In this document: piece after piece, positions 12,970-23,597 of the stretch
How the letters are laid out: each line of letters begins with the position of its first letter
Numbering within the stretch: position 1 is the first letter of the stretch
Assembly: GCF_024679245.1 (NCBI RefSeq)
Contig: NC_090185.1
Coordinates: 26,476,926-26,540,925 of the forward strand
From: Pseudorasbora parva
Lineage: Eukaryota > Chordata > Actinopteri > Cypriniformes > Gobionidae
DNA length: 64,000 nucleotides
Reading direction: 5' to 3'
The notes under the pieces: model-generated
Seen by the model: only the letters and a program-made list of their open reading frames with translations
The model's database searches: none
What the model was told of the DNA's origin: nothing
Made by a program: the position numbers and the translations under genes

Positions 12970-13985
12970 AGTTAATTTCACAGCAAAAATTTTGTTAAAA
13001 AGAATTCTTTAAAAAATTGCGTTGGGAAAATACTTTCAAAAAAAAATTCACCCAAATATTGCCAATCTAGATAAAGTACAGTCATTTAAAAAGTGGTTAT
13101 TTAAAATGATAAAAAAAAATAATTAAATATCCAGGGATTGACTTGATAGGTAGTATAGAACCTACTGTATTTTCATGCCTTTCATAATATACAAACAATA
13201 TGTTACATCTTTTTTAAATCATACACTCATTGAGCCCTCCTAACATTAAAATCCTAGAATCGCAACTGCTCACCTATCTGCCTTATATTGTAATGCACCC
13301 ATTTACAGTTACATTGTGCACTGTCTTCCGAGAGGCAGTCGTTTTCATCTCGTCTTAATGGATGGGTTACCATGGCACGTATTAGGAAACTCTCTGTTGT
13401 GCCCATTAAGGTTGGTGAAATGGAATTAAATCCCCGTTAATGCACATCCCCTCACTCGCTCCCCTTCCACACGTCACATAGTAGAACCCACTAAACCCGT
13501 TTTCCCAAAGGCACAACTGTGTCACGTTTATGATCTGTACATCTTCAGATCCTCAAGGGGGTCCTGTGGCGAACAGCCGGTGCACTTAAACAAACGCGAT
13601 TTGTTATTTCACAGCTGTCTGTTAGTATGCTGGGCTCTGACACATTTTCTTTGTTTCATATATCATTTCAGAGATTTGCCCAAAGATAAATGAGCATTAC
13701 ATGTTGTTCTTTGGAAAGCTTAGTGTGTAAGGGATTGTAATGGTGTGTTACTAGGAATTGCGTGCAGCAGTTTTTAACATTGTGTTTATTTAAAGGGTGT
13801 AGTAGGAGGACATCAATCCATGTAGTGTCAACACAGACTTTCAGGACATTTTAGATCCACCCTGAAAAATATACATGATATACAAAACGTCTATTAAAAT
13901 GATGCATTGATTAATTCAGAAAAAAAATTAATGAATTAAAAAAATTACTATAAAGTCTTAATGCAACATTTTCATGATGTACATG
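12970..13985. other. Unassigned, possibly unique host DNA
   Basis: The interval 13300-13700 has balanced composition and no recognised repeat. It may be unique intergenic or intronic sequence. No exon was supported. Confidence 0.3.
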
Positions 13986-13991
13986 TTATTA

Positions 13992-14440
13992 AATGTGCAC
14001 TGTGTAACTTTTCAGTCCGCTAGAGGATGGCTACTCAATACAGCCATAGTTTGATGATGGCAAGTTTTTGAGCACAGAATCTTGGGACATGTGGTCTTCA
14101 CCTCACAGCCGGTGGAAAAGAATCAGGATAGGACTCGGGCAGAAATCATGTTCATGGATAAGATTATTAATGCTACTGCAGTATGAAGCAGAGCAGGGCG
14201 AATGTTGTGGAGCTGAGCTAGGCCGCTGGAGCGATTGTTAATAAAATGAACGCAACACACGCCACACGAGTAGCCGGACTTTTATTATGCCACAGTCGCC
14301 GGGACCATTTCCGCTTTTCTGGTCATGAGTATGAGGTAACGCAGATCTGTTTATTATATTAGATACATCTGAGTGTGTTGGAAATATTGTTATGAGGTTA
14401 TGATGTGCGTTCGCTCGGCAGCTGCTATGACACACAAAAA
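13992..14440. repeat. AAAGGCGCAGTATGTAA-family repeat, copy 2
   Basis: Starts GTGCACTGTGTAACTTTTCAG and runs through TGCAGTATGAAGCAGAGCAG, CTTTTATTATGCCACAG and CTGAGTGTGTTGGAA, parallel to 5003-5420. Non-coding and 3'-truncated relative to copy 1. Confidence 0.6.
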
Positions 14441-16044
14441 TAGCAATTTTCTCATGATTTACAAATAGGTAGAAACATTTGAGATATTGTAAGAACTCAA
14501 CTGGACAAAATATATAACCGGCCTAGTGGTTTTTGGACATTTTACTGAAAAAAAATGATTTTTTTAAAAATTAATTAATCTTGATATTTTTGAGGGGCAT
14601 AAAGTCTAAATGCAAAAGCAAAATTACATTTTGAAATATATTCATATAAAAGTAAAAAAAAATACATATTTTGAAACCAGTGCTAATTTAGATTTATGTA
14701 ATGTTTTGTTATTGTATTTAATAATATTTTGAATAGGCTTTTATTTTTAGTTATTATGTTTTGTTATGTGCTTTTAGTCATTTTTATTAGGTATTTTAAT
14801 GTTTAAAAGTATATATTTATCATATAAATTTAAATATATAATTAACTTATTTTGGCATCATAATAAGTCCATAATATTTTTTTTTCAGAATAAAAGTTTT
14901 GTTCAAGATCTTGTATTGAAAATGCAAGAGTCCAGCACACCCCAAAGACTTTCAATGAATGTAAGGTCTGGATTCAGGTGCCAATTCACCCTCTCTTTTT
15001 TTTGGCCTGGCCTGGCAGTGTATAATAATGAACTAATGAACAAATGAGAAACAGGGCAACGAAAGACAACAGAAGGCAAACACATGAAATTACGAATACA
15101 AACTAAGTCCTTGTAAATGAAACAAAAAACACAAACAGATTGTAACACTGGCACATGTTTTAAACAACCTTTTTTTTCCTTCATCATAGACACTTGATAA
15201 TGTCATTGAGCTGTAAGCTCTCACACACACTAGCGGTGAATTTGCATGGCACTGTCTCGAAATAAATTGCTCTGACTTTTGCACCGGTTGCCATAGTGGT
15301 TTTTATGGCAGAAGTGGCATGCTTCTGTTTGACGAGCCAAATGAGTGACATAGTTAGAGGCTGATAAAACAGGCAAACACACCGGTTCATTATTAGGCAG
15401 GATAGAAGGGCAGTGGTGCAGGATAAACTGGATGAGAGGGCAGCGGTGCAGGAAGGAAGGGCAGATGCAACACACACGCGCTTCAAACGTCAAGAGTGCT
15501 GACTTTTCACCCCCGATACACACCAAAGAGCCTCCGGTCTGCTGCCTTGAATTGGTATTTGCTGGGCTGTGGAAATTCGTCCCAGTGGTCTCTCGTTATT
15601 TGAGATGGCAGCGCTGCATACTCAAATGCGAAATTTCGCTTTACATAGTGGTCTGAGATGAAAAAGTGAAACATTTCTAGAGTTTACTCGCAGTATTTCA
15701 TAATCCGGTTCACAGCCGATGCGTCATTTAGTGAATCGTCCTCAGCACAACCCAAAATACTCTGAATCCTTTAGGAATTCTGTATTTCCCCAGGAGTATA
15801 AATGGAGAGAAACGTGCAGAGCTTGCAAAGAGCGTGTTATTTATGGAGCTTGTATTGAAACCGGCTGACCGGTCAGGAGCTTTTCATTAAACATTTGCTA
15901 TTTTTGGTTAGAATCATTTGGGTCAGTGCAAAGGGGGCATGAAAATGCCGGTATGTAGCTGGGGAAACAAGTTATAGCTTAATAAACTGGGAAACTTTAT
16001 GACATGTGATGCTATAATTGCATTATGTCAATCTCTTCATAGAA
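14441..16044. other. Unassigned stretch
   Basis: AT-rich up to 14900. 15200-15700 is less biased and contains short GGGCAGYGGTGCAGGA near-repeats (15408-15460). Overlapping open frames on both strands have no known motif, so no gene is claimed. Confidence 0.3.
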
Positions 16045-16475
16045 GAATTCACCCAACTGTGAAAAATCTGACATTGTTAACTCAACCTCATGTCAAATTT
16101 TATATTTTTGTGATCACAAAAGTAGATGATTCTGTTGAGCTCCAAAAAATTATAAATAAGTACTATAAAAGCAGCATAAAGTCATCATTCATTTATACAT
16201 TTATGTCCATTTATGATAATTTTTTTCCTGACAATCTTAGTACAATTCTACAATTCTACACAAATATTGTATTCACGCTATGTTTCAATTTTCTTAAAAT
16301 TCCCTTCACCCGTAAATGCATGAATGTTCATTATTACATATTTGGGTTTGCCATCTCAAACATATTCTCAAAAATTGTTTTTAATGTTTTCAAAATCAAT
16401 ATTTTGACCGCTGACAGCTTCGTCACCAGATCCACCATCAATGGCTCTGATATTTGATTGCATTCAGTTCTTGTT
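16045..16475. repeat. Highly decayed foldback-family copy
   Basis: AATTCACCCAACTGTGAAAAATCTGACATTGTTAACTCAACCTCATGTC follows the order of the foldback family start (TTCACCCAAAAATGAAAATTCTGTCATTATTTACTCACCCTCATGTCG), heavily diverged. A 152-codon frame that spans it is treated as fortuitous. Confidence 0.4.
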
Positions 16476-17110
16476 CTGCAGTAAATCACTGAACCATTTC
16501 AGGTTTTGCTGATGATGCTTCCTATTCTTTTGTTATCTGTTTACGGTAACTATGGCTGAATCTGAAATCGCCCCCTATGCCCTCAAATAGAGCATATTTG
16601 AGACGACAACCATTTGTAGAGGTGTCCGAAACCGAGTGCCTTCATTCTATCCCACATTGCACTACAGTAATGAGTGAACAACCAATTTACTCTCAAAGAC
16701 GAATTCGCTAACACATTTCACTCCTTCAAGAGAACTGTATTAGTGAACTATATAGGGAATAGGGATTGATGCTTTAGGGGCTATAACAAATTCAGCCTAT
16801 GAGTGAAACGTCACTTCATCATTGTGTATCAGACAATATCACCTTGTGGAACAAAGGTGAATTGCACTTATTCAATCATCAAAGTTTAAATTATTGTTGT
16901 GCAAAAAAAATATATACTTACATTATTACACACCTCGGGCCGTTAGCAACCCATACAGTTTTTTACAGATGAATGGGAAAAGAGGCATTCTTTTATAATT
17001 TAATAGTTTTTCTTGTTACATTGTTTATAATTAATTGATTGCGAAATAATGTAAAAATTGATGTCCAACTTCTGAATGAGGAGGAGGGTAGTGAATGACG
17101 TCCTGGGTCA
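16476..17110. other. Unassigned stretch with repeat-like sequence
   Basis: GAATCTGAAATCGCCCCCTATGCCC (16559 on) and GTGAACTATATAGGGAATAGGGATTG (16742 on) look like ends of a small dispersed fish repeat. No coding feature. Confidence 0.3.
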
Positions 17111-17243
17111 CTAAAAACCAGTGATGCCAGTAACTTAGTTACTCTACTATTTTCAAGTAACAAATAATCTAACGCATTACTATTTCCAAACCAGTTATCA
17201 GATCAGATTAAAGTATTTTATCCAAGTCTCTGTGAGTTACTAT

Positions 17244-18123
17244 TGTCAGGGTTCTGTCACTTCGGTCTAGCTTTCTCTTGGTTTGGTGACAGAGTCCTGA
17301 CACTCCTGTATTTTGTCCTGTCTTGTGTGAGCACGCAGCTTTGAGCATGCTCGAGCTGCGTGCTCTTCTGTCCCTGTCATTTTCTGTGTGGGGCGTGGTG
17401 TTCGGGTCCCGGCACTTCTGTCTAGTTGGGTTTCGGTTTTGTGTTGGGATTCGGACATTCATGCTCCTTGTGTTTTGTCTTCTGTTGTGAGCGCACAGAA
17501 TGAGCATTCGCTCGTTCTTGTGCACTCTGTGTGGTTGTGTGTGTGTGGGCTGTCCTGTCTGTGTGTTTTGTGTTGTGTAGCATGCAGCTGGTGTTTTACT
17601 TGCTGCATGCTTTCGTGTTGTCATGTTTCGTGTGAACATGCAGTTTATGAGTTTTCATTAACTGCATGTTCATGTCATGTTTGGTGTGAGCACATGTTCA
17701 TGTGTTTCTTTGTCCCATGTGCTCTCATGTCAATTGTCTAACCCCACCCACCTTGTTTCCTGATTATTGGTTCATTTGCCCCACCTGTCTTCTCCCATTA
17801 CCCTCGTTTGTTTGCTCCCCATTTAATCTCCTTGTGTTTGCAGTCCTGTGCTGGATCGTCGTCAAACCTTCCTCGTCAAACCTTCCTCATGTTTCCCTGC
17901 TCCTGAAGTCAAGTCAAGTCAAGTCGAGTCGAGTCGAGTCGAGTCGAGTCGAGTCGAGTCGAGTCGAGTCGAGTCGAGCCAAGCCAAGCCAAGAAAAGTC
18001 AAGTCTTGTTTTTCCCCCTCGGGGTTGTTTTTGTTTGTCTTGTTTTGTTTGATTTTTATAATAAAGAGCCCATTCTTCCTGCAATTGAGTCCTCGCTCCT
18101 TTTCCCTTCTACAAACCCTGACA
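17244..18123 (+). repeat. 5' long terminal repeat
   Basis: 880 bp, TG...CA ends. It includes five stem-loops (17329-17724), a GAGTC pentanucleotide tract (about 17907-17990), and a polyadenylation signal AATAAA at 18060-18065, about 58 bp before the end. CCCATTTAATCTCC near 17820 could be a TATA-like box. Short open frames in the LTR are duplicated exactly in the other LTR and are not genes. Confidence 0.9.
17329..17724 (+). promoter_or_regulatory. Five consecutive stem-loops in the LTR
   Basis: Stems: 17329-17340 with 17354-17365 (GAGCACGCAGCT, 12 bp perfect); 17489-17500 with 17515-17527 (imperfect); 17579-17588 with 17602-17611 (AGCATGCAGC, perfect); 17633-17645 with 17660-17672 (TGAACATGCAGTT, 13 bp perfect); 17688-17696 with 17716-17724 (GAGCACATG, perfect). 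Loops are 13-19 nt. The set recurs in the 3' LTR at +2487. Function is unknown; RNA packaging, stability or protein binding are possibilities only. Confidence 0.75.
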
Positions 18124-18157
18124 GAACGATCCAGCCAAAAAGAGGACTCAGCAGAGG

Positions 18158-19630
18158 ATGGGCATCTTCCTTTTCCCATCTCCATTCAAAGGGGCCTCGG
18201 TGAAGGATCAGATGGTCCAGGTCATCAGGCATGTCTCTCTTCGCCAGGAAGGTCGCAACATCAAGGACTTTGCCTTTGACTTTCTGGCTGTAGTGCATGG
18301 CCTGGACTACAGTGATGATGCTGATTTAAAAGAGGTTTTTAACACCTGCCTCACAGAGCCCCTCAGCCCTTGGGAGATGGGAAGGTTGGGGCACCTGCCG
18401 TTTTGGAAATTCATCTGCCATTTACACCAGCGTGTGAAGTCCAATCGCAGCAGTTTCCGTGGAAGCCCCAGCCCTCCGATGACCCGCAGACAGAGGAGGA
18501 GGAAGAAGGTGTCAGCCTCATCAGACACCTCTACTGCGGTAGATGCTGCAGCTCTCAAAGAGTTGGCCGTGAATGCTGCAGCTTTCCCAGAGGCAGCTGA
18601 AGACGCTTCAGCTCCCCCAGAGGCAACCGAAGATGCTGCAGCTCCCCTAGAGGTGGTAAGCACCACACTGCCGCTTCGTTCTCGTAAAAGGAGGAGGAAG
18701 AAGGCTTCCTTCGTCCTAAATGGCCTGGAGGCCATCCCAGAGCCTGCTACCGGCCCAGAGGTGCCAGCCACGCCGCCCAGGCTCCTTGCCCTGCCCGCAC
18801 CGCCCAGGCTCCTTGCCCTGCCCGCGCCGCCCAGGCTCCTTGCCCTGCCCGCGCCGCCCAGGCTCCTTGCCCTGCCCGCGCCGCCCAGGCTCCTTGCCCT
18901 GCCCGCGCCGCCCAGGCTCCTTGCCCTGCCCGCGCCGCCCAGGCTCCTTGCCCTGCCCGCGCCGCCCAGGCTCCTTGCCCTGCCCTCTGCCTGCCCGGAG
19001 GCCGTCCCAGAGCCCTCTGCCTGCCCGGAGGCCGTCCCAGAGCCCTCTGCCTGCCCGGAGGCCGTCCCAGAGCCCTCTGCCTGCCCGGAGGCCGCCCCAG
19101 AGCCCTCTGCCTGCCCGGAGGCCGCCCCAGAGCCCTCTGCCTGCCCGGAGGCCGCCCAAGAGACCGCTCTCACCCTGATTCCAGTCTTGTCTGACCTGCT
19201 TGTCCTGCTGACCCCACTCAAGTCCCATGCTCTGCCGGTCCCGCTCAGGCCTCCTGTCCAGCCAGCCTCAGTCAAGCGTCCAGACCCACCTGATCCTCCC
19301 TGGCCCTCAGCAAGGGCTCCCGATCCACCAGAACCTGCCTGGTCCATCCCTCCCTGGCCCTCTGCCAGGACTCCAGATCCACTGGAGCCTGCCTGGACTG
19401 TCCCTCCAGCACCACCCTGGTCGTCTGACGGTGTCCCTGATTGGCCAGTTTCACCCTGGTGTGTCCCTCTGGCTCTGCCCTGGCCTTCTGCTGGGACTCC
19501 AGACTTGCCTGAGCCTCCCTGGCTCATCCCTCCCGTCCCTCCCTGGTCCCTTCTTGAGATGTTCTGGGCTGTCCTGCTGGCTCTGACTTGGCTCCCCTCC
19601 CTCCCTCCTCTCTTTGTCTCTGTGTTTTGA
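18158..19630 (+). CDS. Gag-like, proline-rich LTR-element protein (490 aa)
   Basis: This is the only substantial frame between the LTRs. It starts 35 nt after the 5' LTR and stops 100 nt before the 3' LTR. Residues about 14-90 (for example [18 protein letters not shown] and LKEVFNTCL) resemble the helical core of Ty3/Gypsy gag proteins. A basic stretch RRQRRRKK follows at about residue 109. Next come Ala-rich segments, eight tandem copies of a 9-residue unit (PPRLLALPA), six copies of a 10-residue unit ([10 protein letters not shown] and variants), and a Pro/Trp-rich tail. No CCHC zinc knuckle, protease or reverse transcriptase is present. The gag assignment rests on the short N-terminal segment and the position. 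A role in particle assembly for a non-autonomous element is inference. Both tandem units are multiples of three bases, so length changes keep the frame. Confidence 0.7.
   Translation: MGIFLFPSPFKGASVKDQMVQVIRHVSLRQEGRNIKDFAFDFLAVVHGLDYSDDADLKEVFNTCLTEPLSPWEMGRLGHLPFWKFICHLHQRVKSNRSSFRGSPSPPMTRRQRRRKKVSASSDTSTAVDAAALKELAVNAAAFPEAAEDASAPPEATEDAAAPLEVVSTTLPLRSRKRRRKKASFVLNGLEAIPEPATGPEVPATPPRLLALPAPPRLLALPAPPRLLALPAPPRLLALPAPPRLLALPAPPRLLALPAPPRLLALPAPPRLLALPSACPEAVPEPSACPEAVPEPSACPEAVPEPSACPEAAPEPSACPEAAPEPSACPEAAQETALTLIPVLSDLLVLLTPLKSHALPVPLRPPVQPASVKRPDPPDPPWPSARAPDPPEPAWSIPPWPSARTPDPLEPAWTVPPAPPWSSDGVPDWPVSPWCVPLALPWPSAGTPDLPEPPWLIPPVPPWSLLEMFWAVLLALTWLPSLPPLFVSVF
18772..18984 (+). repeat. 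27-bp tandem repeat, 8 copies, in frame
   Basis: CCGCCCAGGCTCCTTGCCCT is the core of each unit; copies are almost identical (one has GCAC for GCGC). It encodes PPRLLALPA in the gag-like frame. Near-identity implies recent expansion or gene conversion. Confidence 0.9.
18985..19155 (+). repeat. 30-bp tandem repeat, 6 copies, in frame
   Basis: Units centred on CTCTGCCTGCCCGGAGGCCG encode [10 protein letters not shown] or [10 protein letters not shown]. The first three copies carry GTCCC and the last three GCCCC/GCCCA, showing block-wise change. Confidence 0.9.
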
Positions 19631-19718
19631 TTTTCCTGTCTTGTGTTGTCTGTGTCGGTCTTATGTTCCTGTCTTGTTTTGGTGTCTCTCTTTGGGGACG
19701 CCAGGTGGCGTCCCTTTA

Positions 19719-19730
19719 GATGGGGGGTAG
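19719..19730 (+). promoter_or_regulatory. Polypurine tract
   Basis: GATGGGGGGTAG directly abuts the TG of the 3' LTR, the expected primer site for plus-strand DNA synthesis in LTR retrotransposons. Confidence 0.75.
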
Positions 19731-20625
19731 TGTCAGGGTTCTGTCACTTCGGTCTAGCTTTCTCTTGGTTTGGTGACAGAGTCCTGACACTCCTGTATTT
19801 TGTCCTGTCTTGTGTGAGCACGCAGCTTTGAGCATGCTCGAGCTGCGTGCTCTTCTGTCCCTGTCATTTTCTGTGTGGGGCGTGGTGTTCGGGTCCCGGC
19901 ACTTCTGTCTAGTTGGGTTTCGGTTTTGTGTTGGGATTCGGACATTCATGCTCCTTGTGTTTTGTCTTCTGTTGTGAGCGCACAGAATGAGCATTCGCTC
20001 GTTCTTGTGCACTCTGTGTGGTTGTGTGTGTGTGGGCTGTCCTGTCTGTGTGTTTTGTGTTGTGTAGCATGCAGCTGGTGTTTTACTTGCTGCATGCTTT
20101 CGTGTTGTCATGTTTCGTGTGAACATGCAGTTTATGAGTTTTCATTAACTGCATGTTCATGTCATGTTTGGTGTGAGCACATGTTCATGTGTTTCTTTGT
20201 CCCATGTGCTCTCATGTCAATTGTCTAACCCCACCCACCTTGTTTCCTGATTATTGGTTCATTTGCCCCACCTGTCTTCTCCCATTACCCTCGTTTGTTT
20301 GCTCCCCATTTAATCTCCTTGTGTTTGCAGTCCTGTGCTGGATCGTCGTCAAACCTTCCTCGTCAAACCTTCCTCATGTTTCCCTGCTCCTGAAGTCGAG
20401 TCGAGTCGAGTCGAGTCGAGTCGAGTCGAGTCGAGTCGAGTCGAGTCGAGTCGAGCCGAGTCGAGTCGAGTCGAGCCGAGCCGAGCCAAGCCAAGAAAAG
20501 TCAAGTCTTGTTTTTCCCCCTCGGGGTTGTTTTTGTTTGTCTTGTTTTGTTTGATTTTTATAATAAAGAGCCCATTCTTCCTGCAATTGAGTCCTCGCTC
20601 CTTTTCCCTTCTACAAACCCTGACA
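19731..20625 (+). repeat. 3' long terminal repeat
   Basis: 895 bp, 15 bp longer than the 5' LTR because of extra GAGTC/GAGCC units at about 20395-20490. AATAAA lies at 20562-20567. Otherwise it reads the same as the 5' LTR, with an offset of 2487 bp up to the variable tract. Confidence 0.9.
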
Positions 20626-20951
20626 ACTATTTTAGTCACTTTCCTTAGTAAAAAATAAAAAATATATATTTTTGCTTTCTTCTTGCATCTCGGGGAGAGT
20701 ATTTTTTCAGGAAATATGATTTAATTTCAATTTAAAATGTCAGGAAATACATTGTTGACGTTACTGTTAAAAATGCACTCCCAATAAAGTGAGTGTTGGC
20801 AAAAACGGTTGTCATTTCTATGTTCAGGTAGCAGGGGTGTTGTCGGAAACTTAGTTACTTTTAAAATCAAGTAATCTGTAAAGTAACTGTTACTTTTTAA
20901 AGGAGTAATCAGTTACATTTTCAAAGTAACTGTGGCAACACTGCTAAAGAG

Positions 20952-21085
20952 CCTAGGTATGCATTTAAGGGTTAACTTACAGGTTTTTTTCAGTTCTTAA
21001 AGACAAGATGTTAATCAACTTTATCTATATTCAGTATTTTTCTAAAATCTAAATAATATGTGTATATATTTTTTTTAAATTCAAG
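20952..21085. other. Short unassigned gap
   Basis: AT-rich sequence between two composite elements. Nothing recognised. Confidence 0.3.
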
Positions 21086-21122
21086 GTAACACTCTATTTT
21101 AGTGTCCAATTTTCACTATTAA

Positions 21123-22508
21123 AGATAAGGTAGAAAATATTCGGAGAGGCTAGCAATAGTGAGCTAGCTTTGAAAGCATAAGATCCCACACTCCCTTTAG
21201 AGCGTCTCCAAAGCCACACCTCCTTCAAAACACATGAACATGCACAGCAGGTAGCAAACAAAAGCATCTCGAAAAACACTATTAAACTACCTCATGTCTC
21301 AAAGCACATAACATTACAATAATAATGAACATAAAGAGTGCCGACCTGTACCACCTGACTGCTGCGGATTCATTTCTCCGTTGATAATGTTGTTATTGAA
21401 ATACATAAATTTGAGTCAGAGTATAAGTGAGAACAGAACAGCTCAGAGTATAACGTCACGGGTTTCTCTTCCAAATTATAGTATTTATGGCATGAACGCA
21501 GCATAAACTCGTTTTGGTTCAGGAGGAACTGTAAAAGGTGGCTGCTGTTTGTTTGTGACTCTCGGTGACTGACTTCTGTCTAACTCTGCATAGCATGAAA
21601 TGCGCTGATGAAGTGCAGAAGAGGAATGCATGGAGGTATGAAAATACATATGTTGGCAGACAGGTAGGACCATAAAATGTTCATCCGAATGCAATGATTG
21701 GACAAAGAATTTATGGTCCTATGTAGCCTAGGAAAACCATACAACTTCCGGCAAATTTAGATTTGCTCTGCAAGTAGTCTGGCAAAGAGCCAATTCAAAC
21801 CCATTTGTAATCCGTCGAAATCGCGGCACCAATCAGAAACATTGGGGCAGGCTTGACATGATGAAGCAGGATGCCGCCGTGGAACATCGCTCGTTCGAAT
21901 CAGCTACCGTGTCTGTTTTAAGTTATTTAAACTTTTCCTTTTCGTTAAAACCTGAGAAAAACACTCGGCTACCAGATGTGGATTAAACCGGCTACTTTGA
22001 TGAGGAGGATGGGGAGTGTGACCATGTGCTAACACCACACAGCAGCTCTGGATCTGGCCTATCTGTGCTTATTTCCTCTAGATCTGGTAATCGGGGGCAA
22101 ATGCGATCAGAGCTTGATGTTTTCTGTTCGACCGTCAATCCGAGGCGTTTCAGTCGGTCTGAGATGCTATTAGGTTTTCCAAATTTTGCTAAAATGTTGA
22201 TGGAGTGGCGATGGACACCAGCTATTATCATATTTATTTTACAACAACGGCAAAAGTCGTCAGAAGCCATTGCAACATCTTCCTCGTCCCTGCAGATGTT
22301 TCTCTGTTGCTCTGTATACATCATCGTCCGTTGGTGACGCCCCTTTGGAAATGATTTGTCTATGAAACTAATAACTACTGAGAATGGTCTGGTTTTAACC
22401 AGGCTAGGTCCTATGCCTTCCGCAGATGATATACATTTAGACAACTTAACTTAGTGGTTGCTATCAGGATGTGCAGAGACTTTTTAACCAACATAAAAAA
22501 TGTTACCT
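21123..22508. mobile_element. 1386-bp TTAA-flanked insertion with cysteine-motif ORF
   Basis: It is flanked by TTAA at 21119-21122 and 22509-22512, inside a copy of a small element whose uninterrupted form has a single TTAA at that spot. TTAA duplications are typical of piggyBac and Kolobok transposons. Both ends start AG on their own strand (AGATAAGG, AGGTAACA), but longer inverted termini are weak. It carries a minus-strand frame at 21992-22270. No transposase catalytic core is seen, so the element would be non-autonomous. Confidence 0.5.
21992..22270 (-). CDS. Short Cys-motif protein fragment within TTAA insertion
   Basis: Starting at the ATG at 22270-22268 (context GCAATGG, favourable), the frame opens with MASDDFCRCCKINMI and continues with ISDRLKRLGLTVEQ and SSSDRICPRL, then a Ser-rich end. 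A CxxC pair near the start and IC about 50 residues later resemble small zinc-binding N-terminal domains (ZAD-like C2...C2) found at the head of some fish transposon proteins; the last expected cysteine appears lost (ICPRL rather than ICxxC). The frame also extends upstream to 22444, but that part has no motif. It is probably a first-exon remnant of a mobile-element gene. Function unknown. Confidence 0.4.
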   Translation of the reverse strand: MASDDFCRCCKINMIIAGVHRHSINILAKFGKPNSISDRLKRLGLTVEQKTSSSDRICPRLPDLEEISTDRPDPELLCGVSTWSHSPSSSSK

Positions 22509-22692
22509 TTAACTAGTTGCTTATTAGCATGCATTTTACCACAATATCGGCTGTTTATTAGTACTTATAAAGCACATATTAATCCCTTAGTCTGCATGGC
22601 CATATTCTAGATACTTACCCAATACCTAAACTTAACAACCTTACTAACTATTAATAAGCAGTAGGAGTTTATTGAGGCCAAAGCCAAGTATC

Positions 22693-23597
22693 TTTAAGTT
22701 TAGCTTTCTTCAAGTTCAGTTTCTAAAATATTTATTTTTCTCACACAATCTCCTTTTGTGTTCCACAGAAGAAATGAAGTCATACGCGCCGTGAGCTTGA
22801 ACCAATTATGTCAGAATTGAATTTTTGAGTGAACTATCCCCAAACTGTAGTTTTATACCATTGGAACAGAATGTCTGTAGACTTCACCATAATTGAATCC
22901 TTCGCAGAGGCCGGCTTTAAGCAAACAGAGTGAAAGATGTCTTTCCAGGGAAGGCTAGAATTGCAGTACTGAGTGATACCTTTTAAGCTACTTAATTCCT
23001 GATGAAAATCGATGCTCGTTGGTGTCAGAGCGGAAAATGGATGAAAAGTGAAACCACTGAAACAGAAAAAGCAAGGATGCTAAAATGATACAAGAATCCA
23101 TCTAGTACTATCTACAGATTAATAGCTTCATACTGACCAAGAAGTTTTGACTTAGGAAATTCTAACCTTTTACGAAATGTTCTGTCTCTTTGCAAAAACT
23201 GAATATTGAGCTTTTAGCAGGTAATTCTAGTTTGTCTTGCCATTTGTAACAGCCTTTGCAATTACGCAGTAATGAGCGGTGCAAAAGCTGCATCTAATTT
23301 CCCTCCATTAAAATTTCTTTCATTGTGCCCTTACACTAACCCTTTTATAAGAGTGATGTTTCAGAAAAGAGTGCCTTGTTAGTCCCATTTCCACATATAG
23401 ATCAGGTTGGTTATTGAATTCTGTTAGACTGTCACCTCCATTAAAGAATGTGTTGTAAGAAAAATTAGCACTTACTTATTGCCAACTCATCTCACAGAAT
23501 GAATATTTATAGCCTAATTTTATATTTTGGAGCAACTAACTCCACTCCTACCCTAAACCTACCCACTCTCAACAATCTAAAACACGTAACAGGCAAA
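22693..23597. other. Unassigned stretch
   Basis: No gene or clear repeat. CACTCCTACCCTAAACCTACCC near 23539 resembles sequence next to other small elements but is not diagnostic. Confidence 0.3.

Larger units (their letters stand above)
17244..20625 (+). mobile_element. Non-autonomous LTR retrotransposon, gag-only
   Basis: Two direct repeats beginning TGTCAGGGTTCTG and ending CTACAAACCCTGACA bound a 1607-bp interior. Both sides carry the 5-bp duplication ACTAT (17239-17243 and 20626-20630). A purine-rich tract GATGGGGGGTAG immediately precedes the 3' LTR. The interior encodes one long frame with a gag-like start. It has no protease, reverse transcriptase, RNase H or integrase, so it would need enzymes from a partner element. 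By LTR form, TSD length and the gag-like segment it is probably Ty3/Gypsy-type (inference). The LTRs appear identical outside a variable GAGTC tract, which indicates a very recent insertion. Confidence 0.9.
17119..20943. mobile_element. hAT-type small element split by the LTR retrotransposon
   Basis: Inverted ends CAGTGATGCCAGTAACTT (17119) and GTTACTTT...AACTGTGGCAACACTG (ending 20943). Flanking 8-mers CTAAAAAC (17111-17118) and CTAAAGAG (20944-20951) agree at 6 of 8 positions, a decayed 8-bp target duplication typical of hAT elements. Without the LTR element it would be about 440 bp. It contains GTAACTTAGTTAC-type motifs. The LTR insertion is younger. Confidence 0.65.
21086..22692. mobile_element. 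GGTAACACTTTA-type element, reverse, split by an insertion
   Basis: GGTAACACTCTATTTTAGTG at 21086 and AACTAGTTGCTTATTAGCATGC...CAATAAACTCC-type sequence (reverse complement) to 22692 together make a reverse copy of the 3686-3963 element. The joined site would read CTATTAACTAG, and TTAA is found on both sides of the intervening DNA. Confidence 0.6.

Noticed and set aside
15999..16457. 152-codon open frame
   Set aside because: It lies in AT-rich DNA over a decayed foldback-family copy, has low-complexity Phe/Ile/Asn content, and shows no domain or splice context.
17388..18279. Several 100-140 codon frames in the LTRs
   Set aside because: Present identically in both LTRs, Cys/Val/Ser-rich from GT- and GAGTC-rich sequence. 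They are by-products of low stop density.
18307..19527. 406-codon antisense frame within the LTR element
   Set aside because: Shadow of the GC-rich tandem repeats read backwards. Its Gly/Ser/Arg content mirrors the proline-rich sense frame, and there is no promoter logic for it.
22026..22337. 103-codon plus-strand frame
   Set aside because: Antisense shadow of the Cys-motif frame on the minus strand, which has the better start context and motif.
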